NCBI GenBank assembly: GCA_019115865.1
Contig: DXCT01000081.1
Coordinates: forward strand, 1-64,000
DNA from: Candidatus Yaniella excrementavium
Lineage (GTDB): Bacteria > Actinomycetota > Actinomycetes > Actinomycetales > Micrococcaceae
DNA: 64,000 nt
Direction of reading: 5' to 3'
The notes under the pieces were generated by a model that saw only the letters and a program-made list of their open reading frames with translations, was not told the DNA's origin and did not search any database. Below are positions 38,342 through 48,109 of this stretch, in pieces (the first letter of the stretch is position 1; each line of letters opens with the position of its first letter). Made by a program: the position numbers and the translations under genes.

Positions 38342-39353
38342 AGTAATTCAACCACGCAAAAGTAATATCAAAAGACTCATTCCTGATCGGTTTTGGGGAC
38401 GCATACACATCATGGAGAGCATCTGGAATCTTATGGATCATCACCCGATTCCCAAGTTGTACCGCCCTGTGCACTGTTGCCTCAACGTCCAACACTGAGT
38501 CGGCATGCTGCATTTTGGTGGAGTATTTCGTAGCGAAATGCGACTTTGTGGAGGTAAGCACCAATACTGGGACATCAATGTCCAACCCTCTGCGAACGCG
38601 AGCATGGCCCGCCAAGATTGCGGCGAGCCAACCGCCTTGGATATCAAACGAATATCTGGGTCGCCACAAAGGATGTAAGATCCACTCACCATGCTCATTG
38701 GCCGAAATTGAACGGTAAAAGAAGTCAAACTTTGGAAGCAACAACTTTCGTTCGGGAGCGGACCTCCAGATAGGATCCGCAACTGTGCTCGCAAACCCGC
38801 GCAACCAGGCATTGCCCTGTAACGCTAACCAGGGTGCATTCAGTACAAGCCCGCTAATTTGTCCAGGGTGGTGCTCTGCCCACAGCGCAGCGATAAGTCC
38901 ACCTGTGGAATGCGCGATGATCGCCGGGAGAGTCCCGGGATGGGCCAACTTGATGAGCGCAAGAGCTGCGCCAATTTCGTCATCATACTGAGCGAGATCA
39001 TCGATATATCCCGGTGACTGCCTTGGACGCAGCGATCGACCATATTTGCGCAAGTCCAAGGCATAGAAGGCATAACCATGTTTCGCTGCAGCTTCGGCGA
39101 GCTCGGTGTTATAAAAATAATCCGACCACCCATGTATATATAAGACCGGCGTGCCTTGGGAAGTATCGTAGCGGACCAGGGTGGCAGATACGGGCCCCTC
39201 GGAGTCTTCACCTAATGGCAGGGTTCGTCGAGAAAAACCGGGCAGCACATCCGGAACCCAGGTCTCTGGCGGGGTATCTTCGAGTAATCCATACTGCATT
39301 CCAAGCCCCCAAGCATGTGACAAGACACGTGAATAGTCGCGAGTGCGGCTCAC
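38328..39353 (-). CDS. Alpha/beta hydrolase (serine aminopeptidase / lipase type)
   Basis: 341 residues from GTG 39353; an in-frame ATG at 39299 (residue 19) is a possible start. Fold signatures: [36 protein letters not shown], nucleophile AHSTGG, acid in DSVLDVEA, His in DALHDVYAS. Similar to monoacylglycerol-lipase-like hydrolases; substrate unknown. It overlaps the end of uppS and is only 21 nt from the divergent pyrD. Confidence 0.88.
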   Translation of the reverse strand: MSRTRDYSRVLSHAWGLGMQYGLLEDTPPETWVPDVLPGFSRRTLPLGEDSEGPVSATLVRYDTSQGTPVLYIHGWSDYFYNTELAEAAAKHGYAFYALDLRKYGRSLRPRQSPGYIDDLAQYDDEIGAALALIKLAHPGTLPAIIAHSTGGLIAALWAEHHPGQISGLVLNAPWLALQGNAWLRGFASTVADPIWRSAPERKLLLPKFDFFYRSISANEHGEWILHPLWRPRYSFDIQGGWLAAILAGHARVRRGLDIDVPVLVLTSTKSHFATKYSTKMQHADSVLDVEATVHRAVQLGNRVMIHKIPDALHDVYASPKPIRNESFDITFAWLNYFNDS

Positions 39354-39374
39354 GATTATGGTTGACTACCATCT

Positions 39375-40487
39375 ATGACCAACCTAATTGCTGCACGGCT
39401 CGCGGGCCAGGCGCCATCGCTGTATCCCCGAATATTTGACACCATCTTTGCTCGTATGGACGCCGAACGAGCTCATGAAATTGGGTTCGGAGCTATTCGA
39501 ACAGCTGAGAAAACTGGAGCATCGCAAATACTGCGTGCGACATTCCAACCCGCTAAACGGCTGCGAACTAAAGCTATGGGAATCAGCTTCCCGTCGCCCT
39601 TTGGTCTGGCCGCAGGATTCGACAAGGCTGGCATCGGCACAAGTGCACTAGCTGATCTAGGGTTTGGTCACATCGAAGTCGGCACCATCACCGGACAACC
39701 ACAGCCCGGTAACTCCCAACCACGGTTATTCCGCATTCCTCAGGACCGTGCACTGATCAATCGCATGGGATTCAACAACCACGGTGCGGCAGCCATTGCG
39801 CCTCGATTGGCAAAAACACGCAACACTCTGACGCGTCGATTTGGCCAACATCGCCCCATTTTGGGAGTCAATATTGGAAAGACCAAGAACGTTGAACTCG
39901 ATGACGCCATCGAAGACTACTTGGCCTCCACCCGCCTTTTGGCCCGTCACGCAGATTACCTAGTAGTCAATGTTTCGAGTCCCAACACTCCGGGCCTTCG
40001 ACAGTTGCAAGCGATTGAGTCGCTTGCGCCGTTATTGTCTGCGGTTTCAAAAACCGCCGATGCTGTAACGGGTCGACACGTACCATTAGCCGTAAAAATT
40101 GCTCCCGACCTCGTTGATGCAGATGTCGTTGCTGTCGCTGATATGGTCACAGAGCTTGGTTTAGACGCCGTCATCGCTACGAACACCACGATCTCCCGAG
40201 AAGGTCTGACCGTTGGCCAACACGAGATCGATGCCATGGGAGCCGGCGGAGTCTCCGGGGCACCAGTGGCCAATCGTTCCCTGGCTGTCTTAGAACTACT
40301 TGCCAAGCATCTTACGGATGATGCAAGCATTATCTCCGTGGGGGGTGTGACCACCGGTAAAGACGTTATACAACGGTTGGAGGCTGGTGCGACCCTGGTG
40401 CAGGCTTACACCGCGTTCCTTTATGAGGGACCGCTCTGGGCAGGGCGTATCAACGCCGCCCTTGAGCAGCATTACTCGGGAAACTGA
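39375..40487 (+). CDS. pyrD: Dihydroorotate dehydrogenase, class 2 (quinone-linked)
   Basis: 370 residues. It oxidises dihydroorotate to orotate using quinone. N-terminal extension with amphipathic helices typical of membrane-associated class 2 enzymes (IFDTIFARMDAERAHEIGFGAIRTAEK), FMN site NRMGFNNHGAAA, catalytic Ser in VNVSSPNTPGLRQLQ, TNTTISREGL, and GVTTGKDVIQRLEAGATLVQAYTAF. It is not in the pyr operon at the start of the window. Its end overlaps convergent DUF3043 by 16 nt. Confidence 0.96.
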   Translation: MTNLIAARLAGQAPSLYPRIFDTIFARMDAERAHEIGFGAIRTAEKTGASQILRATFQPAKRLRTKAMGISFPSPFGLAAGFDKAGIGTSALADLGFGHIEVGTITGQPQPGNSQPRLFRIPQDRALINRMGFNNHGAAAIAPRLAKTRNTLTRRFGQHRPILGVNIGKTKNVELDDAIEDYLASTRLLARHADYLVVNVSSPNTPGLRQLQAIESLAPLLSAVSKTADAVTGRHVPLAVKIAPDLVDADVVAVADMVTELGLDAVIATNTTISREGLTVGQHEIDAMGAGGVSGAPVANRSLAVLELLAKHLTDDASIISVGGVTTGKDVIQRLEAGATLVQAYTAFLYEGPLWAGRINAALEQHYSGN

Positions 40488-41017
40488 CCGCGCTTAACCT
40501 GTGGTTTCGGAAGCCTCATGCGACGCATTTGTGTGGCTCGCATTGCGGCATACCAACGTGAACCCGGTTCCATTGTGCCAAATTCGGCTTCCAACCGCTT
40601 TTTGACCTGGAAACCAACCCAGAAGCCTTCGAAAATCACCAAGAAAACAAAAGATAACATGCCAATGGTCGAAATGAGTTGCATCTCAGGCACGGGAACG
40701 AAACTCAGCCCCAGAAAAACCAGCACGCCGATAATCAGCCATTCACCAACTCCCAATCTGGCGTCCACGTAATCGCGTACATACCGACGCTGAGGTCCCT
40801 TATCCCGCGGTGGCAGATACTTCTCTTCTCCGGTATCGAGGGCGCGGCGCATCCGGGCGCGTTCTTCCGCGACAGCCTGTTTATGTTGCTGTTTAGCAAC
40901 CTTCCGATCATCGGAAATAAGAGGACGCCGATTCGCAGCTTCCTGGTCACGTCGTTTCGGTGTTGGGCGGCCTTTTCCTTCGGGCTGCCGGCCAATACCC
41001 TGGTCTTCTTCGGTCAT
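40472..41017 (-). CDS. DUF3043 membrane protein
   Basis: 181 residues. A long charged N-terminal half (KGRPTPKRRDQEAANRRPL; RKVAKQQHKQAVAEERARMRRALDTGEE) followed by VRDYVDARLGVGEWL, two membrane segments (IIGVLVFLGLSFV and STIGMLSFVFLVIFEGFWVG) and a basic C-terminus. This is the actinobacterial DUF3043 family, of unknown function. Shares 16 nt at its end with pyrD and is divergent from the M20 peptidase. Confidence 0.85.
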   Translation of the reverse strand: MTEEDQGIGRQPEGKGRPTPKRRDQEAANRRPLISDDRKVAKQQHKQAVAEERARMRRALDTGEEKYLPPRDKGPQRRYVRDYVDARLGVGEWLIIGVLVFLGLSFVPVPEMQLISTIGMLSFVFLVIFEGFWVGFQVKKRLEAEFGTMEPGSRWYAAMRATQMRRMRLPKPQVKRGQFPE

Positions 41018-41094
41018 TACTTCTCTTCTGTTAGAACGTCGTCGGATGAATGTTGCCTCTATTCTAGGACTTCTAATAGAGCTGTCACTCCGAC

Positions 41095-41100
41095 TACTCT
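41095..41100 (+). promoter_or_regulatory. -10 element TACTCT, putative leaderless promoter of the M20 peptidase
   Basis: TACTCT is followed by 7 nt and the ATG at 41108. There is no Shine-Dalgarno. It favours ATG 41108 over the in-frame ATG at 41102. Confidence 0.35.
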
Positions 41101-41107
41101 AATGAGC

Positions 41108-42526
41108 ATGAATGCTTCACTGTCTGCAAATCACCAGCCCGATCCATACTCGCCCGAGTTCATTACAATGGTTAAAGATTGGGTTGCTCAGCATTTTGAG
41201 GCCTTTAAAGCTGACCTCGCCGATCTGGTCAAGCATCAGTCACTGGCCTTTGACGGGTATGACCGCGACGCGTTGCACGCATCTTCGGACGCCGTTGCCG
41301 AGCTCTTCCGAGATGTCGGTTTGCACGAATTGCATCGCCTGACAGAAGTTGACGACGACGGCAATACCTCCGGCCCAGCTGTCCTCGCACGTGTAGCGGC
41401 AACCGATAACAAACCAACTATGCTGTTGTACGCTCACCACGACGTCCAACCAGTCGGTGATCCGAGCGCATGGCATACCGATCCCTGGGTCGCCACTGAA
41501 TATCAAGGACGGCTTTATGGTCGCGGCACAGCCGACGATAAAGCCGGAATTATCGTCCATTACGCGGCGCTCAAAGCGCTGAACGAGCTGCTCGGCCCAG
41601 ACCATGGCCTGGGCGTCACCGTGTTTATCGAAGGCGAAGAAGAAATTGGCTCACCCTTCTTCGCTCAGTTCTTGCAGCATCACCGTGAACTCTTAGCCGC
41701 CGATACGATCGTGGTGGCAGACTCCTCCAACTGGTCGGTTGATGTTCCCGCCCTGACCACATCATTGCGGGGGATGATGGACGGCGTCATTGAGGTCACG
41801 GTGGCTGATCACCCCGTACATTCGGGGCTCTTTGGTGGCCCAATGCTTGATGCCATCACTGTCCTTTCTAGGATTATCGCATCACTGCACGATGCCGCTG
41901 GTGACGTGGCTGTTGAAGGACTGAAACAGACTCGGTGGGCAGATGTTCGTTATGATGAAGACGAGTTTCGAAATCAAACCGGTGCTATCGAGGGACTCAA
42001 ATTCGCTGGCACTGGAAACCTTGCGGATCGTCTCTGGAATAAAGCCGCCCTGAACATCATTGGAATCGACGCTACATCGATCTCAGAGTCCGCTAATGCA
42101 ATCGTGCCCACCGCTCGAGCACGCTTTTCGATGCGATTGGGCCCCGGGATGGATCCGCATGAGGCCATGCAAGCTGTCACCAGCCATATCAGGGCACTCG
42201 ACGTGCACGGTGCCAAGGTGCAGGTCTATCCGGGCGAATCCGGACGTCCATTCGTCGTAGAATCGGATACTGCTGCAACAGATATGATGAAGCAGGCATT
42301 ATCCGATGCATGGGGGACCGGCGCGATCGAAACCGGTTTGGGCGGATCAATACCATTCGTCGCTGATCTCGTGGATGCTTTTCCCAATGCAAACATTCTG
42401 TTGACCGGTGTTGAAGACCCGGACACTAAGGCGCATGCGCCAAATGAGTCGTTAGACTTGTCGGTATTACGCCATGCGATTGAAGCCGAGATACTGGTAC
42501 TTGCCAGAATGGCCATGAGCAGGTGA
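41108..42526 (+). CDS. M20 family dipeptidase
   Basis: 472 residues from ATG 41108 (in-frame ATG at 41102 and a long open extension upstream exist but have no support). Zinc peptidase of the M20/CPDG2 type: LLYAHHDVQPVGD (first zinc ligand), LYGRGTADDKAGIIVHYAALKAL (bridging Asp), FIEGEEEIGSPFF (catalytic Glu), DSSNWSVDVPALTTSLRG, a dimerisation domain (GMMDGVIEVTVADHPVHSG), and a final GLGGSIPFV loop. Likely dipeptide or related hydrolase. Confidence 0.9.
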   Translation: MNASLSANHQPDPYSPEFITMVKDWVAQHFEAFKADLADLVKHQSLAFDGYDRDALHASSDAVAELFRDVGLHELHRLTEVDDDGNTSGPAVLARVAATDNKPTMLLYAHHDVQPVGDPSAWHTDPWVATEYQGRLYGRGTADDKAGIIVHYAALKALNELLGPDHGLGVTVFIEGEEEIGSPFFAQFLQHHRELLAADTIVVADSSNWSVDVPALTTSLRGMMDGVIEVTVADHPVHSGLFGGPMLDAITVLSRIIASLHDAAGDVAVEGLKQTRWADVRYDEDEFRNQTGAIEGLKFAGTGNLADRLWNKAALNIIGIDATSISESANAIVPTARARFSMRLGPGMDPHEAMQAVTSHIRALDVHGAKVQVYPGESGRPFVVESDTAATDMMKQALSDAWGTGAIETGLGGSIPFVADLVDAFPNANILLTGVEDPDTKAHAPNESLDLSVLRHAIEAEILVLARMAMSR

Positions 42527-42594
42527 AATAGAATTAGCCTCCGGCGTGTTCACTTTGTTGACCGCTGGTGTTAGATGCAACGAGGAGTAAAACG

Positions 42595-42984
42595 ATGTCA
42601 CAGACAGATAGTATCGCCGACCAGCTGCCGCAAGCAGCTCCAGCTGAAGGACTACCTTCCCACGAAGTCGCACTGTCGGATGTGGCTGCAGGAAAAGTTC
42701 GCGATCTGCTTGAGCAAGAAGGCCGTCCTGACCTCCGCTTGCGGATTGCTGTGCAGCCAGGTGGCTGTTCCGGACTGATTTACCAGCTCTATTTCGATGA
42801 GCGTGTCTTAGACGGTGACGCCGTGAAGAGCTATGACGGTGTTGAAGTCATCATCGACAAAATGTCCGTGCCGTATTTGTCCGGTGCGTCCATCGATTTT
42901 GAGGACTCCATCACAAAGGTTGGATTTACAATCGATAACCCTCAAGCGGCAGGTTCCTGCGCCTGTGGGGACTCTTTCCACTAA
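42595..42984 (+). CDS. erpA: Iron-sulfur cluster insertion protein ErpA
   Basis: 129 residues from ATG 42595 with GAGGAG at 8 nt; a longer in-frame ATG at 42568 has no such site. A-type Fe-S carrier: QPGGCSGLIYQ (first Cys), DKMSVPYLSGASIDFEDS and the C-terminal CACGDSF pair. It delivers Fe-S clusters to targets, here adjacent to the cytochrome oxidase genes ctaC/ctaD, an order seen in other Actinobacteria. A terminator follows. Confidence 0.93.
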   Translation: MSQTDSIADQLPQAAPAEGLPSHEVALSDVAAGKVRDLLEQEGRPDLRLRIAVQPGGCSGLIYQLYFDERVLDGDAVKSYDGVEVIIDKMSVPYLSGASIDFEDSITKVGFTIDNPQAAGSCACGDSFH

Positions 42985-43012
42985 ACGTAAACCCTACCGG
43001 GTTTTGGGCACT

Positions 43013-43053
43013 CGGCGAGTCGACGTCACATAGGACGCTGACTCGCCGTTTTG
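43013..43053 (+). terminator. Intrinsic terminator after erpA
   Basis: CGGCGAGTC (43013-43021) pairs perfectly with GACTCGCCG (43040-43048), followed by TTTTG. It separates erpA from ctaC; the T-run is short, so strength is moderate. Confidence 0.7.
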
Positions 43054-43202
43054 CTGTCATGGTCCACATTTCAGAATAAAAAAGCACTAAGCTAGTGTTC
43101 AGCCAAAGTTGTTTTGCTGTGCTCATTCTCAGAGCGTGATGAGAACAGTCTGTAGACTTCACGCAAAACACTCGCACTGGAAAAGAAGAGGAAGGGCCGT
43201 CT

Positions 43203-44117
43203 GTGAGACTGCTAAAACAAGCCGGCAGCCGCGGCAAGAGACTCCTAAAGGGGGGAGTCATTGGCGCCACGGCATTGCTTGTTCTAACCGCGTGTTCGGA
43301 GCAAGCCAAACGAGGCTGGTATCCCGGGTCTAATGAGACCACCAACCACAACGAGCTACTCACCAATCTCTGGGTAGGGACCTGGGTTGCTGCACTCGTT
43401 ATCGGTGTTATTACGTGGATTATGATGCTGTGGGTCATTGTGGCGTACCGCCGTCGTAAAGGCGACAAAGGTTACCCTCGTCAGCTTGCCTACAACATGC
43501 CAATGGAAACGATGTTCACAGTGATCCCAATTATTTTGGTACTGACACTGTGGGGATTCACCGACCGTGTTGAACGCGAAATCGGTACACCTGTTGAAGA
43601 TTCGCCGTTGACTGTTACCGTTCACGGAAAACAGTGGGCATGGGACTTCGACTACGAATACACCACCGCGGAAGGACAGACTGAAGAACGTCACCTTTAC
43701 GGTATTCAGGGCCAGCTGACCGGTGACGAGGGCGTAGAAGATACGCTGCCAACCCTGTACCTTCCCGTCGATGTACCAGTTGAATTCCAGCTGAAATCAC
43801 GTGACGTCATCCACTCGTTCTGGGTACCAGCCTTCTTACAGAAGCTGGACATGGTTCCAGGACAAACAAACCGTATGTACCTCACCCCGGGGGAGACCGG
43901 ACATTTCCAAGGGAAATGTGCTGAGCTCTGCGGTGAATACCACTCTGAAATGCTCTTCAACGTGGAAATCGTTGAAGAAGATGAATTCCTCAATGAAATT
44001 CGTCAACTTCCAGAGGGTCTCACGGGCTCCGAGCTCAACCGTAACCCGAATGAAAACCCAGATGGTTGGCAGGACCAAGAGGTACCTTTGGGCGATCCGG
44101 AACGGATCGAGGAGTAA
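43203..44117 (+). CDS. ctaC: Cytochrome c oxidase subunit II
   Basis: 304 residues from GTG with GAGGAAGG upstream. A lipoprotein signal ends in LTAC, so the mature N-terminus is probably a lipidated Cys. Two membrane helices (NLWVGTWVAALVIGVITWIMMLWVI and METMFTVIPIILVLTLWGF) precede a cupredoxin domain with the CuA ligands Cys239, Cys243, His247 and Met250 (KCAELCGEYHSEM). Lies directly upstream of ctaD; part of the aa3 terminal oxidase. Confidence 0.96.
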   Translation: MRLLKQAGSRGKRLLKGGVIGATALLVLTACSEQAKRGWYPGSNETTNHNELLTNLWVGTWVAALVIGVITWIMMLWVIVAYRRRKGDKGYPRQLAYNMPMETMFTVIPIILVLTLWGFTDRVEREIGTPVEDSPLTVTVHGKQWAWDFDYEYTTAEGQTEERHLYGIQGQLTGDEGVEDTLPTLYLPVDVPVEFQLKSRDVIHSFWVPAFLQKLDMVPGQTNRMYLTPGETGHFQGKCAELCGEYHSEMLFNVEIVEEDEFLNEIRQLPEGLTGSELNRNPNENPDGWQDQEVPLGDPERIEE

Positions 44118-44123
44118 AAGTAC

Positions 44124-45824
44124 ATGACCACTTACGAATACACACAAGACGACTCTCAGTCGCGTGTTCGACCACAGGTAGTACCGGTCTCAAAAGGCCG
44201 CATTATCGTTAACTGGTTGACCTCGACTGACCATAAGACGCTCGGGTACATGTACCTGATCACGTCGTTTATATTCTTCGGCCTCGCCGGTGTTATGGCG
44301 CTGCTGATTCGTGCTGAGCTGTTCTCTCCAGGTATGCAGGTACTGCAAACCAAAGAACAGTTTAACCAATTGTTTACGATGCACGGCACGTTGATGCTAC
44401 TCATGTTCGCGACACCATTATTTATTGGTTTTGCGAATGTGATTATGCCGCTACAAATTGGGGCGCCTGATGTGGCCTTCCCACGCCTGAATGCTCTCGC
44501 GTTCTGGTTCTTCCTATTCGGCTCTATGATTGCCGTTGCAGGTTTCCTTACCCCACAGGGTGCAGCATCCTTTGGTTGGTTCGCTTACGCGCCCCTATCT
44601 AACGCAACGTATTCGCCGGGCATCGGTGGAGACTTATGGGTCTTCGGCCTTGGACTCCAGGGCTTCGGAACGATTCTGGGTGGCGTTAACCTGATCACGA
44701 CGATCATTTCGATGCGTGCACCGGGTATGACCATGTGGCGCATGCCGATCTTCACTTGGAACACGCTGATCACCGGTATCCTCATCTTGATGGCATTCCC
44801 GCCGCTTGCTTCGGCATTGTTCGGACTCGGTCTGGACCGTCGATTTGGTGGACACATCTTTGATCCAGAAAACGGGGGAGCTATTCTATGGCAACACCTA
44901 TTTTGGTTCTTTGGGCACCCAGAAGTGTATGTTATCGCTCTGCCGTTCTTCGGCATCGTCTCAGAGATCATTCCGGTATTCTCACGTAAGCCAATCTTTG
45001 GCTATAAATCTCTTGTATTTGCTACAGCAGCCATCGCCGCACTATCGATGACGGTGTGGGCTCACCACATGTACGTCACCGGCTCGGTTCTGTTGCCGTT
45101 CTTCTCCCTGATGACGATGCTCATTGCGGTACCAACAGGTGTGAAATTCGTCAACTGGATCGGTACAATGTGGCGGGGTTCCATTACTTTCGAGACCCCA
45201 ATGCTTTGGAGCCTCGGATTTATGGTGACCTTCCTGTTCGGTGGTCTAACCGGAATTATCCTGGCTTCACCTCCGCTGGACTTCCAAGTCTCTGACACCT
45301 ACTTCGTGGTCGCACACTTCCACTATGTTGTGTTCGGTACTGTTGTATTTGCTATGTTCGCGGGGTTCTACTTCTGGTGGCCGAAATTCACCGGCAAGAT
45401 GCTGAACGAAACCTGGGGCAAAATCCAATTCTGGATGCTCTTCCTGGGCTTCCACGGTACCTTCTTGGTCCAGCACTGGCTTGGAGTCATGGGTATGCCA
45501 CGTCGCTACGCGGATTACATGGTAGAAGATGGATTCACGGTGATGAACCAGTTCTCGACGGTATCGTCGATGGTGCTTGGCGCCGCGATCATTCCGTTCC
45601 TGTGGAACGTCTACTACACATCGCGCTATGGTAGGAAGGTTACAGTCGACGACCCATGGGGCTTCGGCGGCTCACTCGAGTGGGCGACTTCCTGCCCACC
45701 GCCACGTCACAACTTCCACGCTCTGCCAAGAATTCGTTCAGAACGTCCAGCTTTGGACCTACACCACCCAGAACTTATTCCGCTCGAGCGCCGCGAACAG
45801 ATGACAACAAAGGCAGGTGTCTAG
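44124..45824 (+). CDS. ctaD: Cytochrome c oxidase subunit I (aa3 type)
   Basis: 566 residues, twelve membrane helices. Heme-copper oxidase with low-spin heme His in FTMHGTLML, CuB/Tyr motif GHPEVY (His265, Tyr269 cross-link pair, A-type), AHHMYVTG and the heme-a3/heme-a pair in VVAHFHYVV. The catalytic core reduces oxygen and pumps protons; the C-terminal extension ([13 protein letters not shown]) is actinobacteria-like. Ends within the start of ctaF. Confidence 0.97.
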   Translation: MTTYEYTQDDSQSRVRPQVVPVSKGRIIVNWLTSTDHKTLGYMYLITSFIFFGLAGVMALLIRAELFSPGMQVLQTKEQFNQLFTMHGTLMLLMFATPLFIGFANVIMPLQIGAPDVAFPRLNALAFWFFLFGSMIAVAGFLTPQGAASFGWFAYAPLSNATYSPGIGGDLWVFGLGLQGFGTILGGVNLITTIISMRAPGMTMWRMPIFTWNTLITGILILMAFPPLASALFGLGLDRRFGGHIFDPENGGAILWQHLFWFFGHPEVYVIALPFFGIVSEIIPVFSRKPIFGYKSLVFATAAIAALSMTVWAHHMYVTGSVLLPFFSLMTMLIAVPTGVKFVNWIGTMWRGSITFETPMLWSLGFMVTFLFGGLTGIILASPPLDFQVSDTYFVVAHFHYVVFGTVVFAMFAGFYFWWPKFTGKMLNETWGKIQFWMLFLGFHGTFLVQHWLGVMGMPRRYADYMVEDGFTVMNQFSTVSSMVLGAAIIPFLWNVYYTSRYGRKVTVDDPWGFGGSLEWATSCPPPRHNFHALPRIRSERPALDLHHPELIPLERREQMTTKAGV

Positions 45825-45825
45825 C

Positions 45826-46227
45826 GTGAAAATTAGCGTCAAACTATTTACGATTCTAGGAATCTTTTTCGTCGTTGTAGCACTTGCCTATACGGTGTGG
45901 ACTCGTGGAACCGAATGGGTTGGTATTCCCGGCCTCTTTGCTCTGGCCGCTATGCAGTTCCTGATCGCGTATTACCTTCGCCTCGTGGATAAGGAATACA
46001 AAACAGGTGTTGATGATCAGGACGACGGCGAAATTGAAGAATACGCAGGCGTCTATGCCCGATTTGCTCCGTGGAGTTGGTGGCCACTTGGCTTGGGTGC
46101 CGCGGTAGCCGTGGTCTTCCTCGGTGTGGCAATTGACTGGTGGATCTTCATCATCGGTATCTTCCTCGGAATGTTCTTCGTGACCGGTTGGGTCTTCGAA
46201 TTTTCTAAGGGAGAGCACAAGCACTAA
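45826..46227 (+). CDS. ctaF: Cytochrome c oxidase subunit IV (CtaF)
   Basis: 133 residues from GTG 45826, one base after the ctaD stop; an in-frame GTG at 45817 would overlap ctaD. MKISVKLFTILGIFFVVV begins the first of about four membrane segments; a central acidic loop (KTGVDDQDDGEIEEYAG) and RFAPWSWWPLG lead to the others. The actinobacteria-specific subunit IV stabilises the bcc-aa3 supercomplex. A strong terminator follows. Confidence 0.93.
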   Translation: MKISVKLFTILGIFFVVVALAYTVWTRGTEWVGIPGLFALAAMQFLIAYYLRLVDKEYKTGVDDQDDGEIEEYAGVYARFAPWSWWPLGLGAAVAVVFLGVAIDWWIFIIGIFLGMFFVTGWVFEFSKGEHKH

Positions 46228-46250
46228 ACAGTAGTGCCTATCCTCTGTAT

Positions 46251-46290
46251 TTGAGGGCCTCAGCCTATTGGCCGAGGCCCTCAAGTGTTT
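46251..46290 (+). terminator. Intrinsic terminator of ctaCDF
   Basis: TTGAGGGCCTC (46251-46261) pairs with GAGGCCCTCAA (46274-46284), extended by an inner GCC/GGC. Stem of more than 11 bp with a short T-rich tail (TGTTTAA). Confidence 0.7.
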
Positions 46291-46376
46291 AACACTCGGT
46301 GCCTAGAAGCTGCCTATTGACTTGTCCTCAGTTAGATTAAAGACGGGAGCTCAGTGAGTCTGAATAGGAGTGATGA

Positions 46377-46976
46377 ATGCAAAACGGGAAAAAACCTGTA
46401 GAGCGTCGACAGATTGGTCCAGCAATGCAATGGGCAAAGTCTCGTGCTGAAACGCAACGCGCGCAGGATCAAAATCGTGGACGAATCAATCTCGACCTTG
46501 AAGACGACTTGGATAATCTCCAGTCCGTGCCCGAGCCCGGGGTTTCCCAGGATAATTCCTTTCAAGAGCCGTACGAAGGGTATCAGACAGAATCGAGGCA
46601 GCTCGGTTCGAATAACGCTTCAACAAGCAACTCTCCTTACCGGTCGCCGTGGTCAGTCGAGTCGTTGGAATCACAACACAACTACGAACTCGACCATGGC
46701 AGCGCTTGGGCTTACTATTCCGGTCAGAGTAATTATGGTGCCTATGAGGAGGCTGTCCCAGGTGCGTCACCGCCTGCCCAAACGTATCCCAACTACAATC
46801 AGAGTAGCTATCAGCGTCTACCTCAGATGAGCGGTGAAGGCTTTGACACTGTTCCTCAACATATCGGTCGAGGCGATGGAAATAAACGTGACGGTCCAGG
46901 CTTACGGCAGCTTCTACCGGCCTTGTTAGTTGTAATTGTCATCGTTATCGCAGGATTCCTAGCCTCGCTTGGCTGA
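46377..46976 (+). CDS. Unrecognised tail-anchored, low-complexity protein
   Basis: 199 residues, ATG with TAGGAG at 6 nt. Basic and Gln/Arg-rich start (QIGPAMQWAKSRAETQRAQDQNRG), an acidic stretch (INLDLEDDLDNL), then a long Ser/Asn/Gln/Tyr-rich region, likely disordered (SNNASTSNSPYRSPW; YYSGQSNYGAYEE; QTYPNYNQSSYQ), and one C-terminal membrane helix (LLPALLVVIVIVIAGFLASL). Such topology puts the polar part in the cytoplasm. I do not recognise a family. It lies between the ctaCDF terminator and a gene-poor stretch; its composition differs from its neighbours. Confidence 0.6.
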   Translation: MQNGKKPVERRQIGPAMQWAKSRAETQRAQDQNRGRINLDLEDDLDNLQSVPEPGVSQDNSFQEPYEGYQTESRQLGSNNASTSNSPYRSPWSVESLESQHNYELDHGSAWAYYSGQSNYGAYEEAVPGASPPAQTYPNYNQSSYQRLPQMSGEGFDTVPQHIGRGDGNKRDGPGLRQLLPALLVVIVIVIAGFLASLG

Positions 46977-46979
46977 TGG

Positions 46980-47307
46980 TGTGCTGGCGCGATCGCTGTT
47001 ATCACAATGGTCATCGCCTGAGGCTGAAACGGTTTTTGCAGAGACCATGACTTGCGTCGTGATATCAACGAGTTACAGTGCGGATCCCATGGTCATTTGT
47101 GGGCTGGAGCAGGTCGTCGCAACTTAAGACCGAGTCGTCGTGGTCTGTGAGTGGTTGCCGGTCGGGGATCTTCCACGGTGTTACTCCACACCAGCTGATC
47201 TACCGGGCGTTAAACGTCTATGAAGAGCTCTTCAGCCGCACAGCCATTGGCAATTTGAGCGAACATTGCTGGTGGTATGAACAGTACCTGCCGGCCGCGC
47301 CAGCACA
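46980..47307. repeat. 12-bp inverted repeat pair
   Basis: TGTGCTGGCGCG (46980-46991) is matched by CGCGCCAGCACA (47296-47307). The left copy begins just after the preceding gene; the right copy lies in the tail of a short open frame. No target duplication is seen. It may be a relic of a small mobile element or a coincidence. Confidence 0.35.
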
Positions 47308-48069
47308 TTAATCAGTAGATGGGGGAGCACCCGAGACCACGATGCGCTTCAACGTGTCGACTTCTTATAGAACACACATAAATTGCCGGATTTGACCAAG
47401 ATGCTGTTGTGCACGGTCCGACCTCCAACATGCAACGATATACAATCCAGGTGTCGCTCCGAAACGTTGGCGCCGATTCTTGGAGATCAACGCAGTGACC
47501 TGACGAATGATAGTGCTCCCAGTTCAACAGATTCGACACCAACTGCGCCGGACGCACGTTGCCTGTGAATAGGATTCCGACCTGGCCGGGGCAATAACCC
47601 ACTCGAGATTCAGTCCCGATCGGCAATAGCCGCAGATAGAACGACCGGTGGCTCTCATTGGCACCCTCGCTGGACTCCAGTACTGCAAGTATTCAAGCCC
47701 TCCAGCACGTCGGAGGCCGAGGACATACTTATTTCTTGAACTCTGTAAGAGTTGTGTCCTTAAACCTGTTAAGTCGTTTGTCCTTTAACACTCAACTGTT
47801 CGCATTCCGTTATGAACTGGAGTTGCCTGGTGACCTAAGGAAAGAAATTCTGTGCATGATTAGTCTGCTTAGCAAATGACTCGGGTAGGTGCTTTTTGGG
47901 CTGGCTTCGCAGCTAGGGCCGCTTCGCGCTCTTAGAACAATGATTTTTGAACTGTAGGGGTTGGCGAGTTCCGCTGCAATTTTATTGACCAATAACCGGA
48001 ACAGGGCGTGGATATATTCGAGGAAGACAACCCCGAATACTCAATCGGTTTGCTCACGCTGAAGGTGCT

Positions 48070-48109
48070 TAAAAGAGTCTGTCCGGTTGAATGGAATTCA
48101 ACCGGACAG
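48070..48109 (-). terminator. Intrinsic terminator of ctaE-qcrCAB
   Basis: CTGTCCGGTTGAA (48079-48091) pairs perfectly with TTCAACCGGACAG (48097-48109) across a 5-nt loop, 25 nt past the qcrB stop. On the minus strand CTCTTTTAA follows. Confidence 0.75.

Noticed and set aside
40679-41107. Upstream extension of the M20 peptidase
   Set aside because: Antisense to DUF3043, no family similarity, and TACTCT lies 7 nt before ATG 41108.
47312-47626. 104-codon minus-strand ORF in the gene-poor region
   Set aside because: No ribosome-binding site and no recognised domain; treated as a possible relic only.
47810-47992. 60-codon minus-strand ORF near the qcr terminator
   Set aside because: Composition and lack of a start signal do not support coding.
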